Below, piece after piece: positions 47,423 through 57,023 of a DNA stretch of 64,000 nucleotides. Every line of letters starts with the position of its first letter. Within the stretch, counting starts at the first letter, position 1. The translations under genes were made by a program, and so were the position numbers. Source of the stretch: Kordiimonas sediminis (GTDB taxonomy: Bacteria; Pseudomonadota; Alphaproteobacteria; Sphingomonadales; Kordiimonadaceae); the NCBI RefSeq assembly GCF_014656395.1, contig NZ_BNCI01000002.1, positions 930,001 to 994,000 of the forward strand, given 5' to 3'. The notes beneath the pieces were generated by a model. That model was not told the origin of the DNA and ran no database searches. It was given only the letters and a program-made list of their open reading frames with translations.

Positions 47423-48079
47423 ATGACAGGTACCAGAGGAAAGTTCATCACCTTTGAAGGTGGCGAAGGATCCGGCAAGTCTACACAAATCAAAACCCTG
47501 TCCTTATTTCTTAAGGGCAGGGGAATTGATCACATAATCACACGAGAACCAGGCGGGTCTGACGGTGCGGAAGAATTACGGACGCTAATGCTCACGGGTG
47601 ACACGGACCGCTGGACCGCGATGTCAGAAGCATTGATGGTGACCGCCGGACGCGTCGACCATGTTGAAAAGCTGATAAAACCAGCGCTTGAACAGGGGCA
47701 GTGGGTTATCTCTGATCGTTTCTATGACAGCACTAAGGTCTATCAAGGAGTTGCTGGCGGGTTGGGCTTGGAGAATATGGTGAACCTTCAAAAACTAGCT
47801 CTTGGTGACTTCACCCCCGATCTGACCCTGATCCTTGATATTGATGTCCAAAAAGGTCTAGCGCGCGCTATTCAACGGGAAGGTGCGAACAATGGCAATG
47901 AAGACCGCTTTGAACGCAAAGGGCTAAAATATCATCAGGCATTACGAGAAGCGTATAAAGCAATTGCCATGTCAGAAAGTGACCGCTGCAAATTGGTTGA
48001 TGCCTCCGGGACCATTGATCAAATTGCTGACGCTATACAACAAGTGATAGAACCTCTTATTGCTGGGGTAGGTGACTAA
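47423..48079 (+). CDS. tmk: thymidylate kinase
   Basis: Tmk phosphorylates dTMP to dTDP. The 218-residue product has the P-loop FEGGEGSGKSTQIKTL, the DR-x motif in VISDRFYDSTKVYQG, and LTLILDIDVQKGL plus the lid region RFERKGLKYHQ. The start at 47423 lies 7 nt after dacA; an earlier frame overlapping dacA lacks homology. It is coupled to holB by TAATG. Confidence 0.96.
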   Translation: MTGTRGKFITFEGGEGSGKSTQIKTLSLFLKGRGIDHIITREPGGSDGAEELRTLMLTGDTDRWTAMSEALMVTAGRVDHVEKLIKPALEQGQWVISDRFYDSTKVYQGVAGGLGLENMVNLQKLALGDFTPDLTLILDIDVQKGLARAIQREGANNGNEDRFERKGLKYHQALREAYKAIAMSESDRCKLVDASGTIDQIADAIQQVIEPLIAGVGD

Positions 48080-49197
48080 TGGCTGAAACCCTATCTGATA
48101 GCTCTGTCATTAATCCTGTTCAGACACAGACACTGATCGGTCACGAAAAAGCGGAACGCCAATTCCTGGATAGTTTCAACAGTGACCGTGTCCATCATGC
48201 GTGGCTGATAACAGGGCCCCGTGGAGTTGGTAAAGCAACGCTTGCCTGGCGCATTGCCAAGTTCCTGCTAACACAGGACACAAATGCTACTGCTGATACA
48301 GGACTGTTCGGTGAAACACTGGAAACTGATGCCCGCAGCCTTGACACAGACCCAGCCAACCCTATCGTTCAGCGGATTTTGTCGGGCGGACACGGTAACA
48401 TTCGGCATATTTGCCGCACAGAAAACACATCTACAGGCAAGTTACGTAAAGACATCGTTATTGATGACATCCGTTCACTCATTAGCTTTTTCGGCCAAAC
48501 AAGTGCCGAGAGTGGTTGGCGGATTGCGATCATAGATGCTGCGGACGAAATGAATGTCAGTGCGTCCAATGCCATATTGAAACTACTCGAAGAGCCCCCA
48601 GCGAAATCTATTATTTTAATGTTGGCGCATTCGCCAGGCAAATTGCTGCCAACTATCATAAGCCGGTGCAGACGCCTGCACCTATCTCCGCTGTCATTAA
48701 ATAGTGTACAGGCAGTGCTGGCAGGGAGATACCCAACTATCAGCAATGAAGACCTGCAGCTACTCTCTCAATTGGCTATCGGTTCGCCGGGAAAAGCCAT
48801 TACCATCTATGAGGGGGAGGGGCTGGAGCTGTATCATGAGGTGCTTAAACTTTTCCAATCAATGCCGGCCTATAATATAGCTGCCCTGCATGCGTTGGCG
48901 GGTAAATTGGGACAAGCAAAAGCAGATGCAAAATATCACCTGTTTTTTGAATTTGCGATTGGTTTTATAGAACGTATTATTCGCTTCAACACTACTCAGG
49001 ACAAACAATTTTGCTTCACTCAAGGTGAGGAATCACTTTTTCTGCAGCTATTTGCCAATAGTAGGGTTGATCAGTGGATGGACCTGTGGGAAAAGATGAT
49101 CGAACGTAAAAATCGTGCCGACAGCGTCAATCTGGACCGCAAACAGGTAATCCTGAATTTTGCAGCATCAACAGCCCAGACCGCCAAAGGTATTTAA
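48079..49197 (+). CDS. holB: DNA polymerase III subunit delta'
   Basis: HolB is the clamp-loader stator subunit. The 372-residue protein has an AAA+ fold with LITGPRGVGKATLAWRIAKFLL, a sensor region NAILKLLEEPPAKSIILMLAHSPGKLLPTIISRC in which the SRC motif is intact, and a helical C-terminus. Overlap with tmk (TAATG) and the order tmk-holB-metG-tatD are standard. Confidence 0.95.
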   Translation: MAETLSDSSVINPVQTQTLIGHEKAERQFLDSFNSDRVHHAWLITGPRGVGKATLAWRIAKFLLTQDTNATADTGLFGETLETDARSLDTDPANPIVQRILSGGHGNIRHICRTENTSTGKLRKDIVIDDIRSLISFFGQTSAESGWRIAIIDAADEMNVSASNAILKLLEEPPAKSIILMLAHSPGKLLPTIISRCRRLHLSPLSLNSVQAVLAGRYPTISNEDLQLLSQLAIGSPGKAITIYEGEGLELYHEVLKLFQSMPAYNIAALHALAGKLGQAKADAKYHLFFEFAIGFIERIIRFNTTQDKQFCFTQGEESLFLQLFANSRVDQWMDLWEKMIERKNRADSVNLDRKQVILNFAASTAQTAKGI

Positions 49198-49232
49198 CAG
49201 GGCATACTGTCCTGTCCCCGGAAGAGAGTTAT

Positions 49233-50783
49233 ATGTCTGACAAGAAGTCTTATTACATTACGACGCCCATTTATTATGTAAATGACGTACCGCATATTGG
49301 TCACGCTTATACGACGCTTGCATGCGATGTTTTAGCCCGTTTTAAAAGGCTTGATGGGTATGATGTAATGTTCCTGACCGGAACCGACGAGCACGGTCAA
49401 AAGGTTGAAAAATCAGCAGAGAAAGCAGGCGTCGCTCCGCTTGAGTTCTGTGACCGCGTCTCAGCTCGCTTTCAAGACCTTGCGCAGGCAATGAACTTTT
49501 CTAACGATCAGTTTATCCGAACGACTGAAGAGCGTCATAAAATTTCGGCGCAGCATCTATGGAACCGTATCAAGGAAAACGGGTTCATTTATGAAGATAA
49601 CTACGCTGGTTGGTACAGTGTTCGCGATGAAGCATTTTATGGTGAAGATGAGTTAACAGAAGGCGAAGGTGGCTCTAAACTTGCCCCTACTGGTGCCCCC
49701 GTTGAATGGGTGGAGGAACCAAGCTATTTCTTCAAGCTGTCTGCTTTTCAGGATAAACTTCTGGAGGTTTACGAAAACCATCCAGACTTCGTCTTGCCTA
49801 AATCCCGCCTGAATGAAGTCAAAAGCTTTGTGGCCGGTGGTCTGCAGGACCTGTCAATTTCACGGACAACATTTAACTGGGGTGTGCCTGTTCCGGATGC
49901 AGACGGCCATATTATGTATGTATGGATCGACGCGCTGACTAATTACCTGACAGCTGTTGATTACCCGAATGAAAATTCAGAAAAATTCCAAAAGTTCTGG
50001 CCCGCGAATGTACATATGGTCGGTAAGGATATTCTCCGTTTCCACGCAGTCTATTGGCCAGCCTTCCTCCTTGCAGCAGATCTGCCATTACCTGACAGAA
50101 TTTTCGCTCATGGCTGGTGGACAAATGAGGGACAAAAAATCTCCAAGTCACTCGGCAATGTGATCGACCCCTTTGAGTTGATTGACACCTATACGCTGGA
50201 CAGTGTGCGCTTTTTCCTTCTTCGTGAAGTGCCTTTTGGCAATGATGGCGACTTCTCCAGAACGTCTTTTGTTAATCGCTGCAATTCCGATCTGTCTAAC
50301 GGCTTCGGAAACTTTGCACAGCGCTCTTTGTCTATGATTTTTAAGAACTGTGACGGCAAAATACCAACACCAGGCGCCTTGTCAGCAGAAGACAAAGCGC
50401 TTCTAACCGGTATTGAAGATGTTTTACCGCAAGTACGCGAGCTGATGGATAAGCAGGCCTTCAATAAGGCGTTTGATGCTATCTGGAGCCAAGTAGCAGC
50501 CGCAGATGTCTATATTTCTGCGCAGGAGCCATGGAAGCTGCGCAAGACCGACCCTGCACGTATGGAAACAGTGCTCTATGTATGTGCAGAAGCCGTACGC
50601 ATGCTTGCAATTCTAATGCAGCCCATCATGCCCGAGAGCATAGATAAATTGCTTGGTCAGATGAATATTGATAACCGCGGCTTTGATCAGCTAACAGATG
50701 CACACCGCATCAAACCGGGTGCAGATTTGCCGAAACCAGAAGGCGTTTTCCCAAGATTTGAACACGCAACTGACGAGGCATAG
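49233..50783 (+). CDS. metG: methionyl-tRNA synthetase
   Basis: The 516-residue class I synthetase shows PIYYVNDVPHIGHAYTT with the HIGH motif and GQKISKSLGNVIDP as a KISKS-type signature loop. The zinc-knuckle cysteines of long MetRS forms are missing after TGTDEHGQKVEKSA, so this is the compact zinc-less type. The anticodon-binding helical domain ends near residue 500; no C-terminal tRNA-binding domain follows. Confidence 0.97.
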   Translation: MSDKKSYYITTPIYYVNDVPHIGHAYTTLACDVLARFKRLDGYDVMFLTGTDEHGQKVEKSAEKAGVAPLEFCDRVSARFQDLAQAMNFSNDQFIRTTEERHKISAQHLWNRIKENGFIYEDNYAGWYSVRDEAFYGEDELTEGEGGSKLAPTGAPVEWVEEPSYFFKLSAFQDKLLEVYENHPDFVLPKSRLNEVKSFVAGGLQDLSISRTTFNWGVPVPDADGHIMYVWIDALTNYLTAVDYPNENSEKFQKFWPANVHMVGKDILRFHAVYWPAFLLAADLPLPDRIFAHGWWTNEGQKISKSLGNVIDPFELIDTYTLDSVRFFLLREVPFGNDGDFSRTSFVNRCNSDLSNGFGNFAQRSLSMIFKNCDGKIPTPGALSAEDKALLTGIEDVLPQVRELMDKQAFNKAFDAIWSQVAAADVYISAQEPWKLRKTDPARMETVLYVCAEAVRMLAILMQPIMPESIDKLLGQMNIDNRGFDQLTDAHRIKPGADLPKPEGVFPRFEHATDEA

Positions 50784-50792
50784 GACCATATT

Positions 50793-51614
50793 ATGCAGGA
50801 ACGCAGGTTTGACTTCATCGTCGATAGCCATTGCCACCTAAACTATAAAGGCTTGGTCGAAGAGCAAGGCGCAGTAATAGACCGCGCACGCCGTGCCGGT
50901 GTTGGTTGCATGCTGGCTATTAATACCAAGCTTTCTGAGTATGACGATGTCAGGGCTATCGCCGAAAACAATTCTGATGTGTATGCAACAGTTGGTATTC
51001 ATCCGCACGAAGCAGAAAACGAACCTGACGTTGCGATTGAAGCATTATTGGAACGGGCTAGCCACTCTAAGACTGTTGGCATTGGCGAAACCGGCCTGGA
51101 TTATTACTATGATAATGCGCCGCGTGACATGCAGAAGGTTAATTTCCGTAATCACATTGCGGCGGCGCGGACTTCTGGCTTGCCTGTAATTGTCCATACA
51201 CGTGATGCCGACGATGACTGTATCAACATGCTGCAAGCGGAAATGGCTCAGGGTGAATTCTCTGGATTAATTCACTGCTTCACAGCCTCTCAGCGCCTTG
51301 CAGATGCCTGCATTGAAATGGGTATGAGTATTTCCATCTCCGGCATTGCCACTTTTAAAAGTGCAAAAGAACTGCAGGAAACGGTGAAAACAATCCCAAT
51401 GGACAAGCTGCTCGTTGAAACCGATGCCCCGTTTTTGGCACCTGTGCCCCATCGCGGAAAAACCTGCGAACCTGCGTTTGTCATGGATACAGCGCGATTT
51501 GTGGCAGACTTAAAGGGTGTTGAATTTACTGATTTTACCAATATAACTACATCTAATTTCTTTAATCTTTTCAATAAGATTGATGACAGTTTTAAACCAG
51601 TTGAATTGGCATGA
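50793..51614 (+). CDS. tatD: TatD-family metal-dependent hydrolase
   Basis: The 273-residue TIM-barrel protein has the metal ligands VDSHCHLNYKG, ATVGIHPHEAE, GIGETGLDYYYD, VIVHTRDADDD and LVETDAPFLAP. Family members act as DNases or in quality control. It is placed between metG and a phosphodiesterase-like MBL gene, and overlaps the latter by 4 nt (ATGA). Confidence 0.93.
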   Translation: MQERRFDFIVDSHCHLNYKGLVEEQGAVIDRARRAGVGCMLAINTKLSEYDDVRAIAENNSDVYATVGIHPHEAENEPDVAIEALLERASHSKTVGIGETGLDYYYDNAPRDMQKVNFRNHIAAARTSGLPVIVHTRDADDDCINMLQAEMAQGEFSGLIHCFTASQRLADACIEMGMSISISGIATFKSAKELQETVKTIPMDKLLVETDAPFLAPVPHRGKTCEPAFVMDTARFVADLKGVEFTDFTNITTSNFFNLFNKIDDSFKPVELA

Positions 51615-52363
51615 AGCTAACCATATTAGGATGTGGCACATCAGGCGGCGTTCCCAAAATACCGGAGTATTGGGGGGCATGCGATCCTGCAGAGCCTAAA
51701 AATAGACGTCAACGAGCAAGTGTTTTCGTCGAAGAGGGCGATACACACATCCTGATCGACACCAGCCCTGATTTACGTAGTCAAATACTGACAAATAAAA
51801 TCAACAAGATTGATGCCGTTTTCTATACGCATGAACATGCGGACCACACGCACGGGATAGATGAACTGCGTGGATTTCACCAGGCAACTGGCGCCAAAAT
51901 ACCCATGTTTGCTGACGCCGAAACCATGGCGCTTCTCAAATCAAAATTCGACTATATTTTCAAAGGTGTGCGCGGATATCCATCTGTTGGGACGGGTACC
52001 GCGATCAATGGCCCAAAGCAGGTTGGCCAAATCAAAATGATACCCTTTGAACAGGGGCACGGCAGTGGAATTAGCCTAGGCTACAGATTTGGTGACATGG
52101 CATACTCGACAGACCTTAACAGAATGCCGGAGACAGCCTTTGAAGCCCTTCAAGGTGTGAAAATATGGGTTGTTGATGCACTTAGGTACGATCCACATCC
52201 GACACATTCCCATTTGGCACAAACACTTGAATGGATAGAGCAGGTCAAACCTGACCTGGCCGTCCTGACCCATATGACATGGGATATGGACTACCAGACA
52301 TTGAAACGCAAACTACCAAGCGGTGTGGTCCCAGCCTATGACGGCATGGTGCTTGAGCTCTAG
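51611..52363 (+). CDS. metallo-beta-lactamase fold hydrolase, PhnP-like
   Basis: The 250-residue protein begins MKLTILGCGTSGGVPKIPEYWGACDP and has DTSPDLRSQIL and the metal motif YTHEHADHTHGIDEL, with later DLNRMPETAFEAL and LTHMTWDMD. This matches PhnP-like phosphodiesterases that open cyclic phosphates; outside a phn operon the natural substrate is unknown. Coupled to tatD. Confidence 0.93.
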   Translation: MKLTILGCGTSGGVPKIPEYWGACDPAEPKNRRQRASVFVEEGDTHILIDTSPDLRSQILTNKINKIDAVFYTHEHADHTHGIDELRGFHQATGAKIPMFADAETMALLKSKFDYIFKGVRGYPSVGTGTAINGPKQVGQIKMIPFEQGHGSGISLGYRFGDMAYSTDLNRMPETAFEALQGVKIWVVDALRYDPHPTHSHLAQTLEWIEQVKPDLAVLTHMTWDMDYQTLKRKLPSGVVPAYDGMVLEL

Positions 52364-52410
52364 TGCAGGAGGTAGGTGCCGCTCCAATATCCTTTAAAAA
52401 CAGAGGAACC

Positions 52411-52439
52411 TTGTCCGCCGGGCTGATGCAGGCTACACT
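52411..52439 (+). promoter_or_regulatory. possible promoter of aspartic protease gene
   Basis: TTGTCC (52411-52416), 17 nt, TACACT (52434-52439), 35 nt before the next ATG. Each hexamer fits four of six consensus bases. Confidence 0.3.
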
Positions 52440-52474
52440 TACGGCAGCATAGAATATAAAAGGCAGCGTATCCA

Positions 52475-53212
52475 ATGGCACGAAATTCCTGGCAACCGCC
52501 TGAATCTGAAACTCTTTTCAAAGAAAAGCCCCGCGGCAACAAAAATCGTCTATGGTTGTTTTGGGCTGGTTTTGCCTTGTTGATAATTGTTTTAAAATCC
52601 TATTTTCCAACAGTATCAATCACAACACCAGGCGCGCTATATTCTCTGATCCTCCTATTTATCCTGGGATCAGGGATGAGCTATTACAGCCAAACAAAAG
52701 CATCCAAACTGATTATGATGGCTGGTATCTCGTTACTTTTGGTGGCGGGCATATCTGTCGTGTATCTCTACAAAGAGGATGCAAAAGCCCGGTTTATGGC
52801 CGCAGCCAGCCCGGGCAATGCCGCCGTCAGTGCTGACGGTAATGATTTGATCATACACAGGTCACTGGATGGCCATTTCTGGATTAATGCAGAGATCAAC
52901 GGTCGCCCAATTCGTATGATGGTTGACACGGGCGCATCTTATGTTGTGCTTGGCCCTGATGACGCTTACGAAGCTGGTTTTGAAGTTGACATGCTCGATT
53001 ATTCAGGACAGGCGCAAACAGCCAACGGCATTGTCTTATTCGCCAGAGAAAATGCCGAAAGTATTTCCTTTGGCGGCCTTGAGTTTTACGACACGCCGGT
53101 CACCATAACAAAATCTGAAATGCCTGGCTCCCTTATGGGTATGTCATTATTGCAGCGCTTCGCCAGTGTTGAATTAAAAGCGGACCGACTTATTCTGAAA
53201 CTGAATGACTAA
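52475..53212 (+). CDS. membrane-bound clan AA aspartic protease (TIGR02281 type)
   Basis: The 245-residue protein has three N-terminal membrane segments (about residues 23-110) and a C-terminal retropepsin-like domain with the catalytic MMVDTGASYVVLG and a later GMSLLQRFASVELKADRLIL flap-like end. It would work as a dimer on the outer face of the inner membrane. The family is widespread in Alphaproteobacteria; substrate unknown. Confidence 0.88.
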   Translation: MARNSWQPPESETLFKEKPRGNKNRLWLFWAGFALLIIVLKSYFPTVSITTPGALYSLILLFILGSGMSYYSQTKASKLIMMAGISLLLVAGISVVYLYKEDAKARFMAAASPGNAAVSADGNDLIIHRSLDGHFWINAEINGRPIRMMVDTGASYVVLGPDDAYEAGFEVDMLDYSGQAQTANGIVLFARENAESISFGGLEFYDTPVTITKSEMPGSLMGMSLLQRFASVELKADRLILKLND

Positions 53213-53306
53213 GCTGACAAAATTTGTGCGGTAAACTCAACCGACATTTACATGCAACCCTGATACTTACTTATGGTTCTTTGTCTGTAATCAGTGGAGA
53301 GATAGC

Positions 53307-55526
53307 ATGCAGCTTGACAGAAGAAGCTTTATTCAAACAAGCCTACTGGCAAGTGGTGGGTTGCTTTTAAGCCTGTCCGTGCCAGAACTGTCTGGTACAG
53401 CGGACGACGCTACTTTAGATTCCTTTCAAGCCAATATCTACCTGCGCTTTAACCCGGACGGTACCATTGTGTACCGCGATACCAAGCCAGAAATGGGGCA
53501 GGGAGTATCCACAGGCCTCGCCATGGTTATCTGCGATGAACTTGGCGCAGACTGGGATGAATTTATTATAGATCGCCCGCCTCTTACCTATCATATGGAG
53601 ATCAGGCACTCTCTTGAATCCTCTGCTGGCAGTAATGGCATGCTGGCAGCCTACATGCCCTTGCGACAGGCGGCGGCCACCCTCCGTCAGCTTTTCATAG
53701 AATGTGCCAGCGAATTATGGGGCTGCGCTCCTTCGGACTGTTATGTAAAAACAAGCAAAGTTTATAGACGATCATCCGACGACACTCTTGAGTTTAAAGA
53801 CCTTTTCAAGTCTGTCGCACAAAGGAAAATGCCAGAGTCTGCAGCCCTGAAAAATGACAGTGATTTTGATTTGATCGGCAAATCACTGCCTATAGTCGAG
53901 AACATGGCAATTATCACCGGTGCACAACAGTATGCACTTGATATTGATATGGAAAACATGGTCCATGCTAGCATTGAACGTAGCCCAACCACAGACAGTG
54001 TCCCAACACATATTGATGATGCCGCATGCCTTAATATTGAAGGCGTATTGACGACAGTAAAGCTTCCTGCATTTCCGTATAAAACTGATCCAAACAATGC
54101 ATGGCAGGAAAAATACAGAGGAACGAAAAGCGGTGTGGCCGTCATCGGGCGGACTACATGGCATGCGATCAAGGGCAGGGAAGCCCTTAAAGTTCAGTGG
54201 AGTAGCAGTCAGTACCAGGACCATGATGACAATCGGATCAAAAGTGAGATGCTTGCTATCCCGGATGAGAAAATTAGAAATGTGGCAAGTTTCGGCGATA
54301 CAGCGCGTGAGATACAGAAAGCAGCACCAAACAGACTTTTCCAAAGTCGCTATTATAATCCGTATCAGGAGAATGCCCAATTAGAGCCACTAAATGCGGT
54401 CGCAGATTATGACGGCAAAACCTTAACCATCTGGGCCGGCAGCCAGTCGCCAACGCTTGCACTTGCCTATGTCGCTGAGATAACCGGAGTTACAACAGAA
54501 AACATTGTTATTCACCCCATGCGGTCTGGCGGTGGTTTTGGCCGTCGCTATTTTTATGACTTCATTGCAGAAGCCGGATTTCTTGCCGTCACACTGAAAA
54601 GGCCCGTGAAAGTAACCTGGACAAGAGAGGACTGTATCAAACACAGTCGCTATCATTTGGCTCGGTATGATGAACATACACTCGTTCTGGATGATGCTAA
54701 TAATCCAGTCGCATGGGATTCCTTAACCCGTAGTGGCTCGAATTATGGATGGCTTGGCCGCAATATCATGCTGGACTATTATGCTGGATGTACGGCACAC
54801 AGGGCAACACGCCATGCGGAAAGTGAAAGCCTAGTTCTTTATCCCGGTTCATGGCGAAGTGTCGATGCACATCCAGTTGGCCTAGCCAGAGAATGCTTTA
54901 TTGATGAAGTCGCTGCTGCCATTGGGAAAGACCCTTTACACTTAAGGCAACAGTGGCTGTCACAAAAAGCAATTCAGCATGAAGAAAGAGGGCTGGATGA
55001 GCCTGCTTTACAGCGAAGACTTGACCGCCAGGAAAGGCTTCTATCAATCCTTAAATATGCTGAAAAAACAGCAGGATGGAGAAAAAACTTAAACAAAAAT
55101 CAAGGCAAAGGAATCTCACTAAGCTACTTTTACGGCACCTATGTTTGCCAGATTGCTTATGTTAGCAAACATAACGAAACCATTAACGTTGATAAAATCA
55201 TCTGTTTCTTTGATTGCGGTAAAGTAGTTAATCCACAATTAGTTACCGCACAGATTGAAGGCAGTATTGTCTGGGCGTTATCAGCTTTGATAAATCCTGC
55301 GATCAAGGTTGAAAACGGTATGGTAACACAGTCTAACTTTCATGATTATCCCATTATCAGGATGGATGAAATCCCAGAGATTGAAATCCATTTATTAAAC
55401 AGCAATCGTGCACCAAATAGAGTTGGAGAAGCAGCGGTACCTGATACAGCACCAGCAATCCTGAATGCGGTCTATAATCTGACAGGCAAGCGACATAAAG
55501 AATTGCCCATGACGCTGGGGACTTAA
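53307..55526 (+). CDS. molybdopterin-binding xanthine-dehydrogenase-family subunit (IorB-like), Tat-exported
   Basis: The 739-residue protein starts with a twin-arginine signal (QLDRRSFIQTSLLASGGLLL) and has the molybdenum-cofactor domains of isoquinoline 1-oxidoreductase beta-type proteins: DTKPEMGQGVSTGLAMV, MRSGGGFGRRYFYDFIAE, IICFFDCGKVVNPQLV and GEAAVPDTAPAILNAV with the catalytic-type Glu. The [2Fe-2S] partner subunit usually next to it is not in this region, and the protein has no iron-sulfur domain of its own. It would oxidise an aldehyde or heterocycle in the periplasm if a partner exists elsewhere. Confidence 0.88.
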   Translation: MQLDRRSFIQTSLLASGGLLLSLSVPELSGTADDATLDSFQANIYLRFNPDGTIVYRDTKPEMGQGVSTGLAMVICDELGADWDEFIIDRPPLTYHMEIRHSLESSAGSNGMLAAYMPLRQAAATLRQLFIECASELWGCAPSDCYVKTSKVYRRSSDDTLEFKDLFKSVAQRKMPESAALKNDSDFDLIGKSLPIVENMAIITGAQQYALDIDMENMVHASIERSPTTDSVPTHIDDAACLNIEGVLTTVKLPAFPYKTDPNNAWQEKYRGTKSGVAVIGRTTWHAIKGREALKVQWSSSQYQDHDDNRIKSEMLAIPDEKIRNVASFGDTAREIQKAAPNRLFQSRYYNPYQENAQLEPLNAVADYDGKTLTIWAGSQSPTLALAYVAEITGVTTENIVIHPMRSGGGFGRRYFYDFIAEAGFLAVTLKRPVKVTWTREDCIKHSRYHLARYDEHTLVLDDANNPVAWDSLTRSGSNYGWLGRNIMLDYYAGCTAHRATRHAESESLVLYPGSWRSVDAHPVGLARECFIDEVAAAIGKDPLHLRQQWLSQKAIQHEERGLDEPALQRRLDRQERLLSILKYAEKTAGWRKNLNKNQGKGISLSYFYGTYVCQIAYVSKHNETINVDKIICFFDCGKVVNPQLVTAQIEGSIVWALSALINPAIKVENGMVTQSNFHDYPIIRMDEIPEIEIHLLNSNRAPNRVGEAAVPDTAPAILNAVYNLTGKRHKELPMTLGT

Positions 55527-55739
55527 CAAAACTAGGGACGTATTAACACTGGCATCAAAAAAAAAGCCACACGACAGGAAGGCCATTACCTAGAGTGAGC
55601 ATAATAAGGCACCATATCATTTAACACACCATAGAATTTCCCATAATATAAATTATGCGATAAATAACATTTATAAAATGAGAGTAATCAGAATTGGCAA
55701 GAGACCCGGAGACAAAATCCTGTAGGGCCGCATCGAGCT

Positions 55740-56117
55740 GTTTCTTTCACGGAATCATTTATCTTATTCTTTAAAAACTATTTTGATTTTAAGGGCCGCA
55801 CTTCTCGAAGTGGGTACTGGTTCGCAGTACTAAGCATCAATATTTTGAGTTGGATATTTGCAATATTTGATATTATCATTTTTGGAGGGCAAACTATTGC
55901 CCAACAACCTATGGGAAATGTATTCACAATATTAGTATTGCTACCTAGCATTTCTCTCGGGGCTCGACGTTTACATGATATAAATCGTTCAGGCTGGTGG
56001 CTACTTTTGTGGTGCACTATCATTGGAATAATCCCCCTCCTTTATTGGGCATGTAAACCGGGGGACAATCAACAAAATGACTATGGTCCTGATTTTGAAG
56101 CCGGGAAAGAGACATAA
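55740..56117 (+). pseudogene. DUF805 membrane protein without a recognisable start codon
   Basis: Reading one frame from 55740 gives VSFTESFILFFKNYFDFKGR, then TSRSGYWFAVL, LPSISLGARRLHDINRSGWW and a YGPD end, a complete DUF805 protein of about 125 residues. The first codon of the domain is GTT where ATG or GTG is expected, and no ATG, GTG or TTG occurs in frame until a TTG at 55845, deep inside the first membrane helix; a stop lies at 55674. Either the start codon was lost, a non-standard start is used, or the sequence has an error. No matching ribosome site was seen. Confidence 0.6.
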
Positions 56118-56204
56118 TGTTTTGCTGACTTATATAGCGTTTCAAATGCCATTGAATTCAATATCAATAACGTTCATTGAATTCATATAAGCTTCCCTGT
56201 GACC

Positions 56205-56909
56205 TTACACGGTTGGTGGATACCCTATCAGTGTATGAACAATAGACGCCCAATGTTCGGACGGTGCGTAACCCATCACTAATCCTGTTTTTACAATTAG
56301 TAGCAACACACCAAACAATGTCGCCTTGTGTAGCTTGCCTATTCTTTTGAAGTCATAAACGACTAGAGCAAGAAAACAGAGAACGATTACCAGAAATCCA
56401 ACACCAGGCGGTACATCCAGTATCATCGCAGCACGGGATGTTGCTGGCATCAGCATAATTAAGCCCGCGATCAACATAAAGCGTTTATGGAAAAACGGTT
56501 TGGGCCTGTGCAGCAGCCCCAGACCGTATGCGAGGAGAAATGCAACAAGATCAGACCAATTGACCATGGCAAATTGTTCAATTGTGTCAAACTCGTCCGG
56601 GTAAAAGCCCCTCTCCCAACTGCCGTGCCATGCGAGTAAGCCCGCAAGCATCATGCCCATCACTAAAAAAATGCTGAGTTGGCCCAAAAGGATATGCGCG
56701 GCAACCTTGCCCGCGGCAATATGAGAGGCTTGCAGGTAAAATACGATATACCACGTAAGAAATAGCCCCCCATGCACCATCAACATGAATGGCATCGGCT
56801 GGGCAAAGTTCTTACCCAAGGCGATAAAAGTCCCAAAACTACCGGCTACAATGACAATTAGTAGACCGGCCATATATTTGAAAAAAGGCTCACCTCTTGA
56901 TGCAACCAT
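56205..56909 (-). CDS. seven-helix membrane protein, unrecognised
   Basis: The roughly 234-residue protein has about seven membrane segments. Conserved-looking polar sites inside helices include MVHGGLFLTWYIVFYLQASH, HILLGQLSIFLVMGMM, HKRFMLIAGLIMLMPATSRA, which resemble His-bearing small membrane proteins of the DUF2306-like kind. A heme or quinone link is speculation. ATG 56909 has better spacing from GGGGAGG than 56912. Confidence 0.75.
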   Translation of the reverse strand: MVASRGEPFFKYMAGLLIVIVAGSFGTFIALGKNFAQPMPFMLMVHGGLFLTWYIVFYLQASHIAAGKVAAHILLGQLSIFLVMGMMLAGLLAWHGSWERGFYPDEFDTIEQFAMVNWSDLVAFLLAYGLGLLHRPKPFFHKRFMLIAGLIMLMPATSRAAMILDVPPGVGFLVIVLCFLALVVYDFKRIGKLHKATLFGVLLLIVKTGLVMGYAPSEHWASIVHTLIGYPPTV

Positions 56910-57023
56910 CATATTCCTCCCCTAAATCCCGGTTTAGTGTGCGGGGCAAAGGAAAGATTGTCAATCCAGCGGCTAGAATTCTACAACTCCGATGAAAAAT
57001 GGCTATCCGACGATATTAGCATC

